DNA of 64,000 bases from Limnoperna fortunei (GCA_944474755.1 OX104113.1:65244074-65308073), one strand, 5' to 3'; shown: positions 23,901 through 34,534, counted from the stretch's first letter. Program-made: numbers and translations. Notes: generated from the letters alone by a model not told the origin.

Positions 23901-26900
23901 ACATAAACACATATGTGGGAGTAATATTGTAGGTCACAAATATATTTTAGATCAAATCCAGACAATTGATATATAGAAATAACTCTTGATTTTGGTTTGT
24001 ACTCATTCACACTCGTGGTTGGCCTTAATAGTCGTGTTTTTTTTACCTCACAATCGCTCGCCATAATAAAGGCCGCCAACCTACTGTGTATTTGAGTACA
24101 ACACCCTACAACAATGAGTTATTCCTAAAGACATCTAAGTTCGCTATAAAAATTAACTATCAGCAACGATCAGCATCTTATTATTTCAATCACGTGAGGG
24201 AAATCAGAATAGTTAATATTTTCTGGACAAACTGAATACATCTTCGCTAGCCAAGTTTACGAAGAGAGGGGAACTGGATCATAACACTTGGCTAGCGAAG
24301 ATGAACTAAACGACTGTTGAGATTGAAGTAAGATTAAGCTTGGCTACAAGCGTTGAGAAGAAAAGATACAAAGTTCAGAATTTTAAACAGTAGCATGACA
24401 TAGGTGGGTTTTTAAATATGCTTTAAATAATGTCAAGAACTTGCTTGGTAATAATTGGGAAAGACTTCCATTTGAACCCCCGCCCCCACTAAAAATGCAT
24501 TATTTCGAACGTAAATAAAAGAATTCGGCACTGGGTGGCAGCCACTGGTGAACCCCACAGTGGACACAGTCATGCATTGCCAATTGGGCAAGTGCGAGCC
24601 GTGTGACCTCCATCTTGTCATAGCCTAATGCATTGCGTATTTTTAGAAGGGGGGGGGGGGTCAATTGGAAGTTTTACCAATAATTGACCCCCTTATTCCT
24701 ATTACCGAGATGTATGAAAACATTCACAACAAACATTGACATATAGAAATTATCCATTACATACGTAATTTAAATATGGAATGCCATAAATTTTATGGCT
24801 TTTATTTGCAAACCTCTGGTCGTTGCATCTGCTTTTGGTTAATTCCTAAGGGTATCAATAGCCCAGTATTCTCAATTCGGTGCTGGTATCCATTTATTAA
24901 TATAATTGTAAAAATGTTTTTAATTCTTAGAGGGGCCTCAGTGGCCAAGGAGTTTCTACTATTGTCAACACTGAGGTTGCTGGTTTAAACCTAACTGCGG
25001 GCAGAGTGTACTGGACTCTTATTTCATAAGGATTCATAGTTTTCCTACAGCAGGTCAGGGATTTTACTGGGTACTCCGTCTTCTTTCTCCCAAAAAACTG
25101 GACTCCACGATATAGCAATAATTGCTCAAAATGGTGATAAACCCCAGATTAACAAACACACACATTTTCTAAAAATTCTAAGGGTTTTCTATGTCCCAGG
25201 TTTAGATTCCGTTTGGCCTGACTTGAATAACTTACAAAATTATCTGACAAAAGCTCTTCAAAATCTTCAATATTATTAAATAGTTGATAATCCAATATTT
25301 TTGGATTGAGTGCCACTGATGAGCCTTGATTAGACGAAACGACCTTCTGGCAAAGCAAATGTTATAACTTGTATGGCTTTTATTTGGAACCACTGCTTGT
25401 GTACTGTTGGTTCCCGAAAGTATCACCAGACTAGTTGTCCCACTTCGGTGCTGACTTGAAATATCATCGAACCATTTATTGATATAGTCATTGTTAAATT
25501 TTTTGCCATCAAAATTATGGAAATGTTTTATCTATCTTTTTTCTGTTCCCAAGTTGTATATGTCCTCAGCCTGATTTGGCATAATTTTTGTGTTAAAAAC
25601 TTTCAACGTCATATATTTATTGGACATTCAATATTTGCGTTGAGCGCTACTGATGAGTATTGATTAGATGAAACGCGCGTCTGGCGTAGTTAAGGTGATA
25701 ACAATGATTTCTTTGATCATTTATGTTTATTTATTGAAAATAAAGTTTTTAATTAGGACTTTGCTTAAAAGAAATTCATCTCATTGCTAAATTTGAAAAG
25801 TTTTGAAACAGAGAGCTAATATCAGCTAAATTTTCTTCACAATTTACTTTTTACAATTTTTAACTTTTGAGTTTGATGCAGTCACATGCCTTTGCTGTTA
25901 ACTAGCCATTGTAGACACATGGTTAGGATGATTTATAATTTATTTTTATAAATTTCACTTAATGTCTGCAAGCGGAGGAAAGAACGTGCAATATTTTCAT
26001 ACAAAATATAAAAAAGGAAATGACAGCCGCGCATAGAAAATCGTGAAAGCTTATTTAAGATTTAACGATAATATTGTACATATAAAATGGGTAAACTGGT
26101 ATATTCGATTGTTCTTTTAAAATTCTTATGAATGGGAAAATGATCAAAACGGAAAATCTATGCTATTTTCGGACATTACGTATTGCATAATACAGTATAT
26201 CATTATATCAGTATATCGGTATATATATATATATACGTAGTATTTTAATGTCTAAAGTAAAGTCTGAAACAACATGTAACCTTACACTTTATCTTTTTTT
26301 TCCAGAAACCATTGTCTGGTAATGATAATATTCCAAAGCTAAATTGGCTGACGAACTTCTTACTGAACCTTATTTATGGCAAAGACAAACTAAAAAAGCT
26401 CGAATTTCTAACGGAATTTTATCACAAGAATGGCATTTTCTACTTTGACAAAAAAATATATATAGTTGATCAGAAGATAGCCCAGACTGCCATAAATAAG
26501 TTGGAAAAGGGCGCGGAAAATTATTTAGATGAATCTCCATTGAAAGATACATTCTTAGGTTCATCACAGAAAAGTCCGGAAACGAGAAGGGCTGTGGCTT
26601 CGTTATTTCGGAAGACATCAATAGAGGAAAGAGCATCAGTAATGGTAGCAGACATTAAAAAGATGTGTCATAAAATCAAACAGAACTCATTAAATTCTGT
26701 CAACATTACACAATGGACACTGCGATTAGCTTTGGATATAGTTGGCCATGTTCTTCTACAATTAGACCTCGAAGCCTTAGATGGGAAACAAGATGAACTG
26801 TTAGAATGTATGACCACTATACTCCATAGATGTTATGCACTTGGTGAAATATCTTCAGATTCTGCCGAATTTAGACGTGCTAGCGAAGATCTCGATAAAA

Positions 26901-29900
26901 TAACTGCTAGAATATTACAAGATGCATTAGAAAAAGATGACACCACAACGCAGAAAAGACTAGTTATACAGCTGCACGAGGCCTGTGGATTTGAAGAGGT
27001 ATGTTTTTTATGTATACAAATACATTATTTTAAAATGCTTGTCCTTAGTTTCAAGAGCATCAGAGCTCAAGCATCAATTTTAAAAAGTCAACATTTTACT
27101 ATCTTTTCGTTTTTCAGATGTTGTTTTGTAGGGGCGGATACAGGATTTTCGAAAGGGGGGTCGTAAAAAGAGGATATCGGAAAAGGAGGGCAACGAAGTG
27201 GTCCTCTCGCGCATTTACGGCGGGGGACTGGGGGCTGCAATGGTGCAAAATCCTGCATTCTCGCAATTTCCAAGCATCAAAATGAATTTATTTAACACAA
27301 GGTTTTTATAGTGTTCAGTAACCTTTATTTGGTACAGTATACAACATAGATATCATAATAAACGAATTAGTACCGTTAATGCATTAATTTATGGCGAGGA
27401 CGAGCGGGGATTACATTACCCTCCCTGTTCTCTTTTTTTTCCTTTCCTTTTTTAAAGGGGGCGTACGCCCCTTACGCCCCCCTCCTGGATCCGCCACTGT
27501 TTTGATTTTTGTATATGTAATATTTGCACTTTTGTAGGCTAAAGACAACATGAAATTATTTCTAATGGCAGGGACAGAGACAACCGCCTCTACAATCCCA
27601 GTTGTTTTCTCGTTATTGACAGATTTTCTAAATATCCAGGTAGTGTAGTCATTCTGATTTTTCTTCAGACTTAACTCTTAATGTTATATATCACACCGAT
27701 TTAGTGTAAAATATTAGTCCTTAATAATTTTAACTAATTTTAAATTAAATAAGGTGAACCGAGTTTAATTGTTGCCATTTTTAGTAATATTAAAACTGTT
27801 TCGTAAAGACTATTTTAACCTGAGCATAGTGTTCATCATAGTTATAAGGGATGATTGCATATATAAACGCTAATGAAAATCATAATTGCAGGATGAATTG
27901 AGAAACGAGGTAATAGGTCGGTGGTCAGATATCATGGAGGACCCAACAACGATACTGCCAAAAACAGATAGTATGATGAAGGAAATTTTACGATTATACC
28001 CGATTGCTCCTTTCATTAGCAGACAAAATAACGTGCCAGTTAACCTGGGTAAAATACATCTAGATAAGCATGTGAGTATTCCTTTATTTTCTTGCAGTAC
28101 TATAGTAGTGTGCGATATTCAAGAGAAAAGTTTTCAGTTGTCTATAGATGGGGTTGTGTTTTTAAACTCCCTATGACATGTTCAAGAGGGACCTTTTAAT
28201 TTGTCTAGAAATGGGATTGTGTTTTTTTAAACTCCATATGATATGTTCAAGATAAACCTTTTCATTCGTCTAGAGATGGAATTGTGCTTTAAAACACTTA
28301 TGACAAGTTCCAGAAAAACGTTTTCATTCGTCTAGAGATGAAATTGTTTTAAAACTTCTAAAGACAAGAATGTCATATACCAGTATGTAAATCGCAACGA
28401 ACATAGAGTACATGTACTTTGCGTTAAAATAATTTGAACTTTGCTATGGGATAAGTCTATTCTGTTCAAATATAATTTCATTAAAAGTGGGTTTTGTTTT
28501 GTTTGTTTGATGGTGTTTAACGCCACTTTCAGCAATTTTTCAGCTATATCATGGCGTCCAGTTTTTATTGGGGGAGGAAGCCGGAGTACCCGGAGAAAAC
28601 CCCCGACTTGGTAGGAAAACTGGCAATCCTTGTCAATTAAGATTGGAGTCGAGTACACCCTGCCTGCAGTAAGAATCGAACCCGCAATCTCAGTGTTGAC
28701 AGACTACGTGGTCAATAGTAGACGAACTACCTTGACCACTCGGCAACCCCATTAAAAATGGGTAATTGTTGAACATTATGATACGAACTTTCAGTCATAC
28801 ATAAGAACTTCATAAAATTAATGAACACCTTGGAAAATTCTACAAATATTAAGTTCTACAAACCCAAATCAAATTATTATTCGTGAAAGCTAGAAAATGC
28901 CACGTAAGAAATTGTTATTTGTTCGATGATTAAAACTTTATCTTACAAATTACCGTGAGAACATCACGACTTTTGGACACTGATCTGCAACAGATAGATG
29001 TGTAACCGCTTAGACATAGATAACAGATTACATTGATAAGATGAAGGATAGAAGACTGAATACTATAACTATGATGATTGAACATTATGGCTCTCATCAT
29101 GTCTTGTTTCCGTATTAAAAGTGAGATTTTCAAGGTCAAATACGAATCTTTAAAATACACGATCAAGTTATGAATAGGATTAAAACACGTTATTAAATAA
29201 ATCATTTTTCAAGGGGTTAATTCTAAATACCTTTACACATTTGAATTTCCAAAAAAAAAGTTGACTGCGTTAAACAATATAGTACAAGCCGGTACGGTTA
29301 TATAGAATTAGATTTCTTAAATGACGTTTTTATTTATGATTGATCTATCGGGCAAATAGTTTCTGTACAATTTAATTGCAGATAATTTAAGTTTATTGCT
29401 TTTTTTCAAAAATTTTGATTAATGGAAACCCTAATTTTTAAATAGCTAAGTGGAAAGGAGTTAGAAGAAGTTATAAAAAAATATTATAGCAGCACTGCAA
29501 AAAAGTTGTACAAGAGCAAAAATCTCCGTGTCCTTTTCAAGTTTGGTCAACTGTGATTCAATAAATATATCAATTTTAATAAAAGTATTTACATATATTT
29601 TTTGTTTAATTTAACATCATATAATTTCCCTAAATTTAACTTAATAATAACAAACGATTAGTGGTGATTTACATTCAAAGTACTGGTGGCCTCGATGGCC
29701 GAGTGGTTACGGTAGTTCGTCTAGTAGTGACCACGTGGTCTGTCAACACTGAGGTTGCGTGTTCGAGTTTCACTGCAGGCAGGGTGTACTCAACTCCAAT
29801 CTTAATTGACAAGGATTGCTAGTTTTCCTACCGAAGGTCGGGGGTTCTCTCCGGATACTCCAGCTCCCCCCCAATTAAAAACTGGAAGCCATGACGTATA

Positions 29901-30671
29901 TAGCTGAAATACATCCCGACAGAGATATGTTGTTTAAGTTATGCCCTAACTGATTATGTTTTGATATTACAACTTGTATATGATATAGAATTTTAGACGT
30001 ATTGTTGTTTAGCATTTCATGTAGTATAATAAATTAACAAACTCGTGCATTTCAATATAAAAATAAAATCTCATTCGAAACATCATTCAAACAAACAAAC
30101 AAACATTCAAAGTTCTTAAAAACAATACTCCACAACCGACTTTTTTCCGTTGTATGAAAAAATAGTTAATCTTCTTCTAGATTTACACTCAATAGCAAGT
30201 TTTTCCAGTTTTTTGGTATATTTGTAAGTTTTATTCCAAATCTTAGTACAGTGTAAAAATTGCTATTTAATTTTAATAAATATGTAGAGTTTTATGTAAT
30301 AGTTACTTATTGTCTGTGTTCTTCGTATGCTAGCGGCTTTCTTTTATTTTTAGAGTGACGTCATTGTATTTATATGGGGGATCCACAGATCTGAACATAA
30401 TTGGAATGACTCCAAAAGTTTCATGCCGTTTCGCTTTCTTGAGGAAGAGGCTTTGCAATCAAAGATGTATATACCTTTTGGAGCTGGATCTAGAGTGTGT
30501 ATTGGACAACACCTGGCTTGGTTAGAACTCAGATTAGCTATCGCTATCATGCTTCACGATTTTGTGTTCTCAAAGAATGCTGATACGCCTGAATTAAAGT
30601 TTGTTGTTGACTGGGCACACGCCGTAGTACATCCCGACAGAGATATGTTGTTTAAGTTATGCCCTAACTGA
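20935..30671 (+). CDS. Cytochrome P450, five exons
   Basis: Exons 20935-21009, 26306-26998, 27538-27639, 27892-28071 and 30354-30671 join in phase 0 at GT-AG sites into about 455 residues. Exon 1 encodes a hydrophobic N-terminal ER anchor (first 25 residues). Exon 2 begins with KPLSGNDNIPK, the proline-rich hinge. Exon 3 carries the I-helix oxygen-activation motif AGTETT (267-272). Exon 4 has the K-helix ExxR as EILR (321-324). Exon 5 holds the PxRF motif (MPFRF) and the heme loop PFGAGSRVCIGQ, with the axial ligand Cys399. All hallmark P450 residues are present, so it should be a microsomal monooxygenase needing NADPH-P450 reductase. The total is slightly shorter than most animal P450s; the CYP family was not assigned. 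Introns hold a hammerhead-containing tandem repeat, SINEs and a hAT-like MITE. The 3' end has AATAAA at 30780-30785. Confidence 0.9.
22281..22352. repeat. Foldback hairpin element A (P450 intron 1)
   Basis: Arms of ~26 bp (AGTCAGGTGTTCTGATTCCA on the left, its near complement ending CCCTGACTTG on the right) flank a ~20 bp loop. The outer arm resembles the hairpin at 56202-56280, so the two may be one family. Confidence 0.7.
23080..23435 (+). repeat. TTGATTGATTGA-headed interspersed repeat, copy 2 (P450 intron 1)
   Basis: Same landmarks as 8664-9065: CATCCAGCGAGCAGTATTTC near the start, CCTACTCTTTTCCGAAATCT in the middle and GTCCGCGGCCAGACTTTCCG near the end. It lies within the first P450 intron. 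Confidence 0.75.
24239..24303. repeat. Perfect 18 bp inverted repeat (P450 intron 1)
   Basis: CATCTTCGCTAGCCAAGT at 24239-24256 and its exact reverse complement at 24286-24303 enclose 29 bases. It is probably a small foldback element. Confidence 0.7.
24931..25155 (+). mobile_element. tRNA-headed SINE, decayed, inside the tandem repeat
   Basis: Starts GGGGCCTCAGTGGCCAAGG; the tRNA-like head is shortened (loss around the anticodon arm), with a core-like segment CTGGACTCCACGATATAGCA and an ACAAACACACACA tail. It is flanked by AATTCTTAG and AAATTCTAAG, a likely target-site duplication. Confidence 0.75.
25310..25352 (+). ncRNA. Hammerhead-ribozyme-like motif, copy 1 (degenerate)
   Basis: CTGATGAG at 25316-25323 and GAAAC at 25336-25340 are spaced as in a hammerhead core with a 12-13 nt stem-loop II. 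Stem III and the cleavage triplet are altered (GACCTTCTGG instead of the GCGCGTCTGG of copy 2), so self-cleavage is unlikely. Homology to copy 2 supports the call. Confidence 0.5.
25643..25690 (+). ncRNA. Hammerhead-ribozyme-like motif, type I, copy 2
   Basis: Conserved CTGATGAG (25650-25657) and GAAAC (25670-25674) are followed by GCGCGTC and TGGCGTA. Bases before the core (GCGCTA) can pair with TGGCGT after the GTC cleavage triplet, forming stem I. ACGCGCGT is self-complementary, giving the very short stem III typical of minimal hammerheads that act as dimers. Stem II (GTATTGATTAGAT) is weakly paired, so activity is uncertain. Known family: Penelope-like elements and retrozymes carry such motifs. 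Confidence 0.6.
27129..27497. mobile_element. hAT-like MITE in P450 intron 2
   Basis: Ends are inverted: GGGGCGGATACAGGAT at the left and TCCTGGATCCGCCAC at the right, matching a hAT-type CAGTGGCGGATCCAGG terminus. A 7 bp duplication, TGTTTTG, flanks it (27122-27128 and 27498-27504). It shares a ~200 bp interior with the element at 39099-39392. No transposase is encoded. Confidence 0.75.
28120..28375 (+). repeat. Four-unit ~62 bp tandem repeat (P450 intron 4)
   Basis: Four diverged units share the core CCTTTTCATTCGTCTAGAGA or close variants, followed by TGGAATTGTG, an A/T stretch and AAACTCC-ATATGA-ATGTTC. They lie just inside intron 4, after the donor site at 28072. Confidence 0.7.
28494..28749 (-). 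mobile_element. tRNA-headed SINE, full length (P450 intron 4)
   Basis: Minus-strand copy with a near-consensus core (TCAGCTATATCATGGCGTCC on the plus strand) and head ending ACTCGGCAACCCC. The duplication ATTAAAAGTGGGT / ATTAAAAATGGGT flanks it (28480-28492 and about 28751-28763). Confidence 0.85.
29682..30102 (+). mobile_element. Chimeric SINE containing a copy of the P450 mRNA 3' end
   Basis: SINE head and body (about 29686-29909) run as far as TATAGCTGAAA. Then come 169 bases (29910-30078) that look identical to 30628-30796, the last P450 codons plus its whole 3' UTR. The SINE tail (CATTCAAACAAACAAACAAA) follows. An 11 bp target duplication, ACATTCAAAGT, lies at 29671-29681 and 30103-30113, outside the whole chimera. 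The captured segment replaces the SINE core between GCTGAAA and ACACCATT. Confidence 0.85.
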
Positions 30672-30779
30672 TTATGTTTTGATATTACAACTTGTATATG
30701 ATATAGAATTTTAGACGTATTGTTGTTTAGCATTTCATGTAGTATAATAAATTAACAAACTCGTGCATTTCAATATAAA

Positions 30780-30785
30780 AATAAA
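30780..30785 (+). promoter_or_regulatory. Polyadenylation signal of the P450 gene
   Basis: AATAAA lies 109 bases after the stop codon. The duplicated segment in the intron-4 SINE ends at the base matching 30796, 11 bases after this signal, which marks the likely cleavage site. Confidence 0.65.
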
Positions 30786-30799
30786 ATCTCATTCGATGA

Positions 30800-31770
30800 T
30801 TCTGAAAGATCGCTTTTAAAAACAAACCGCTACTCAGTATGTTCATTTTGAAGTCAATGCAATTATTTCAAGACCACTGAATATTCTATAATACATGTAT
30901 ATGTAAATAAGTCACATAAACGTTTGGTGGTAACATTAAACCATTGAATCAATTCTAGTTCTTGTAGTCAGAAGATTAATCTTGTGTTCTATTAAATGAA
31001 TATAAGTCAATGTTAACTGATGCTAATTTAACACTGCAGTTGGAATGAGTATGTTCCGCACCTTGAATCTTTTCATTAGCACCACACTAACATCTGCAAC
31101 CAAATTTTCATCAAGTCTGTTGTAATTACATGCATTTACAGTTTGAAGGACTTGACAAATATTTTATGTAAAAATGATTTGGCGTTTTTTGGAAGCAGTT
31201 CAAAATTACTCAGACCTTTTTGCTTGTTAAAACACTAAATATCAGAAAACTATTACCCTATCTGCACCGTTTTCATTCCAGATTGTGTTTAATATATTTG
31301 CTTTTTAGTTTTATTTTTGTCCGTTGATTTTTGTCTTGATTTCAGATTGTGAGGCTTTTCAATCCAAAGTCAATTTGCATATTTGTTTCAATGGAGTTTT
31401 ATGCAACTTTTAGCAGTTTTTCAACAATATCATGGCGTCCAGTTTTTATTGAAGGAGGAAGCCGGACTACCCTTAGGCCGAATTTTACTGCCGTTATAAT
31501 CCGAAGTTAGTTTTGTGATTTGTCGGATTCACTAAAAAAATATATATAAAAAACGCGAGGGTAAGATTATTCGTTCTAGACAACCATCGACTGGAAAGTT
31601 AGCATGGTTAAATTTTATAGTTTATCTTAGGATATTTGGTCACTTGATTAATACACAAAATTAAAATGTCCATGATGGCAACCTTAGACGCGCGTCTTGT
31701 GTGGTAAATTATATCACCATTTTATCAATAGCAACTTAGACGTACTTTGCCCAACTTGAGATTTCTTTCA
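30800..31770. other. Gene-free stretch downstream of P450
   Basis: No gene. A SINE core fragment (minus strand) lies at about 31390-31472 with ATCATGGCGTCCAGTTTTTA. GACGCGCGTCTTGTGTGG at about 31687 resembles the 3' part of the hammerhead-bearing repeat, probably as a relic. Confidence 0.5.
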
Positions 31771-31774
31771 AAGA

Positions 31775-32290
31775 TTACTTTACCTTAGGCCACCGATCGG
31801 CTTATACCCGGGTTTGGCCTACATGTACTCTTCATTTACACCTAGGAGCCAGACGTCCTAGCCCCGTCTTACTTTGTGCCAATAGGATTTTATAGAGCCT
31901 ACATTCCCCCTTTTCGGTAATGTCAACATTAGTCGACTTTGAAGGTCCGACAAGATTTTAATTTACCTCTGGCCACCAATCTGCTTAAACCCGGATAGGC
32001 CTACTTGTACTCTTCATTTATACCTAGCACCCAGAAGCCATATCCCCGTCTAACTCTATGCCTTTTTTATTTTACAGAGCCTACCTCCCTTTTCCCGTAA
32101 TTTCAACATTGGTCTACATAGAACAAGAGTTTAATTTACCTTAGACCACTAAGAGCTTATAACCAGGGGTAGGCCTAAATTTATTTTTCATTTATACCTT
32201 TGAACCAGAAGCCATATGCACGTCTCACACTATGCCATATGACTTTCAAATAGCCCACACCTCCCTTTCTATAATTTATCCGAGTTTGAA
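31775..32290 (+). repeat. Three-unit ~180 bp degenerate tandem repeat
   Basis: Units begin near 31779, 31963 and 32135 with TTTACCTTAGGCCACCGATC-like text. Each contains GGCCTACATGTACTCTTCAT-like and GCCATATCCCCGTCT-like segments. The reading frame at 32232-32543 starts inside the last unit and is not supported as a gene. Confidence 0.7.
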
Positions 32291-32689
32291 TTTAGCGAGA
32301 AGACTATTTTATGACCCATTAATAAAAAAGTCGATTTTCTTTTATGTGGACAAGTTTGACATCAGTGTAAAGTCGGAAAATTGTATCAAAACATCTTTTG
32401 CTTTAATCTTGATCAGTTTTAAGCCATGTTTCAAAGTAAAAATTTTTCTTAATTTAAAAAAAAAAAACATTAAAAAACCAATTTGTTATGACGTTTTAAG
32501 TCCAGACGTAAAGGAGATCCATACTACAATTCAGTCTAAGTAGACTGTACTTCAATAGCATTGTCTTTGATGTTTATGACCTATCAACAAATAGACAAAT
32601 TATGAATGATACGACATGGTTTTTAACCATATGATTATCACACCTTGCATAAAAAGGTCAACACCTGGCCACTCAATAAGTAAAGAATG

Positions 32690-33290
32690 TAATTTGCTTT
32701 TCAAAGAATGGTATGGAAACTCAGTTCAGTTTGATGTGGAATATAAAACTCAGGGATTAATAACAAGTAGGTGACGTCTTTTAAAAAATTTTCGGGATTT
32801 AATGATAGTTGTCTGATATTCTGTGTCGATGGCAATCAAAAGATGCTGCTTTCATGTATTGGCTTTTAAAATTGAAAAAAATTTAGTAGAATAGATACTG
32901 GACATACATAACAGGGTGGTGATGTCTTCTCGAAAACCAGCAAACAATGTGCTTGAAAAGTAGACACAAAATGTATGCCATTTCACTGTATTCTTTCTGA
33001 CTGGGGTTTAAACACGTAAAGGACCCGTCTTGATGCATTAAGACCAATAAACACACTAGACAGTTTTAAACTAAACATTTAGGATTAAATAACTCGTGAT
33101 CATTTTGTAAAAAAGTAAGCTTTAATATAGACAACATTTAATAACAAGGCAGAGACGAAAGGGTGAAGATATCTTCTCCTAAGCTAACATAAAATGTGTT
33201 TGAAAAGTGGACACAAATGAATGCTTTTTCATTGTTTTCTCCATTTTGACCGGGACCGTTTAAACAAATCAAAGACCGGTCTTTATATGT
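32690..33290 (+). repeat. Degenerate tandem repeat, ~230 bp period
   Basis: Segments near 32920-33060 and 33150-33290 share GTGATGTCTTCTC/GAAGATATCTTCTC, AATGTGCTTGAAAAGTAGAC-like text and GACCCGTCTTGATG/GACCGGTCTTTATA. A weaker copy lies near 32690-32800. Confidence 0.5.
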
Positions 33291-33299
33291 GTCATGACC

Positions 33300-34330
33300 C
33301 TTTTGATGTCATGTGTACTAATACCTCTGTCAACTTATTGTTTCGCTAAAAAAGACTTGGAGGAATAAATGATATCGGTTTCTTTACAATTTAAAATATG
33401 GAAAGTAAAAATGCATTTTGGGCAAAAGAACGGGAAAAATCATGAATTAAAGGAGGTATGTGTCCCAACACTACACTTTTATGTCTATTACTCCGACCAC
33501 TGTACATTGAGAAAAAAATTATTTAAAAAAATGTTTAATACAGCAATTATATAGAACTTCATTTAAATGGTTCTCATAAATTATGGCAATTTATAATTAT
33601 TTAAATTGTAGAAATGATTCATCATTTGGCAATCGTTTTTTTACGCACCAGGCTACGACCGAATTAATTGATGTGTTTTTTTGTAGTTCTGTAGTCTTGG
33701 AGAACCAATATTGATGGGTCACTGCCTTATTTTTTAACAATCATGTAATTCGTATAACGGTAATCGCTTAGGTCTGTAAAATTGACTTGACCGATTTTAT
33801 GAAGAGTTTATACTAGTTCTGAAATTGGTTGTAGTAATGAAGTTAAATGTAACTCAGTTTGAGTGATTTATCATTTGTTTCAAAGTTTTAATTGCAACTT
33901 TAAATTATGTAAATAACATATCTCCCCTCTAAGTTTCCGAAAACAAAAACAAAGCCGTGTATCAAGCAAAACTTCAAATAACATCTACATAGCTCACTCA
34001 ATTATAACAGGAAACAAGGTAAAAGGTAGACAAAGGTGTTACCAATTACCTGATTTGTTCGTCGACATTTTTACCGTTGGTCAGGGACATTGTGTTTATT
34101 AACTATGTATGATGTAATGTCCCTGCCATGGTCGACAGGTTTCATATCGTTATTTTACCCTTGAAAACATGATGTCTGTTTGTATTAGAGACCAGACTCG
34201 TGGCAAAAACTACGGTACTAACATATAATATAAAAGGAAAAAAATTAGAGTTGTGAACAACGTATCAAAATATTTTAAAATGTATTTAAAAGGGAATTAT
34301 GTCCAAATTCGCCAATCTCAACAGGACATA
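33300..34330. other. Gene-free stretch
   Basis: No supported gene or clear repeat. The palindromic context of GTCAGGGACATTGTG and AATGTCCCTGCCATG at about 34078-34130 is a weak inverted repeat. Confidence 0.5.
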
Positions 34331-34350
34331 AAATATTTATCAAATAAATC

Positions 34351-34534
34351 ACTGCAGGCAGGGTGTACTCGACTCCAATCTTAATTGACAAGGATTGCCA
34401 GATTTCCTACCGCAGGTCGGGGGTTTTCTCCGGGTACTCTGGCTTCCTCCCCCAATAAAAACTGGACGCCATGATATAGCTGAAAAATTGCTGAAAGTGC
34501 CGTTAAACACCATCAAACAAACAAACAAACAAAC
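34351..34534 (+). mobile_element. 5'-truncated SINE
   Basis: Begins within the body (CACTGCAGGCAGGGTGTACT), lacks the tRNA-like head, and has an almost consensus core and CAAACAAACAAACAAA tail. ATTTATCAAATA occurs on both sides (34334 and 34536 onward), so the truncation happened at insertion. Confidence 0.85.

Larger units (their letters stand above)
24785..25720 (+). repeat. ~334 bp tandem repeat carrying hammerhead-like motifs (P450 intron 1)
   Basis: At least two and a half units. Landmarks TATGGCTTTTATTTG, TCGGTGCTG and CCATTTATTGATATA recur at about 24797/25375, 24880/25447 and 24890/25472. The motif CTGATGAG recurs at 25316 and 25650, a period of 334. A SINE (about 24931-25155) interrupts the first unit, which explains the longer first spacing. 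Each complete unit ends with a hammerhead-ribozyme-like core. Repeats of this kind in animals are known from Penelope-like elements and retrozymes. Confidence 0.7.

Noticed and set aside
25310..25690. CRISPR-like direct repeats with spacers
   Set aside because: Only two or three long (334 bp) diverged units in an animal intron; not the short regular repeat-spacer pattern of CRISPR.
26999..27166. Extension of P450 exon 2 past 26998
   Set aside because: GAG|GTATGT at 26999 is a good donor, and the extension runs into the hAT-like MITE. Splicing to 27538 restores the P450 I-helix in phase.
32232..32543. 103-codon frame on the plus strand
   Set aside because: It begins in a degenerate tandem repeat, has no recognisable domain and an AT-driven composition.
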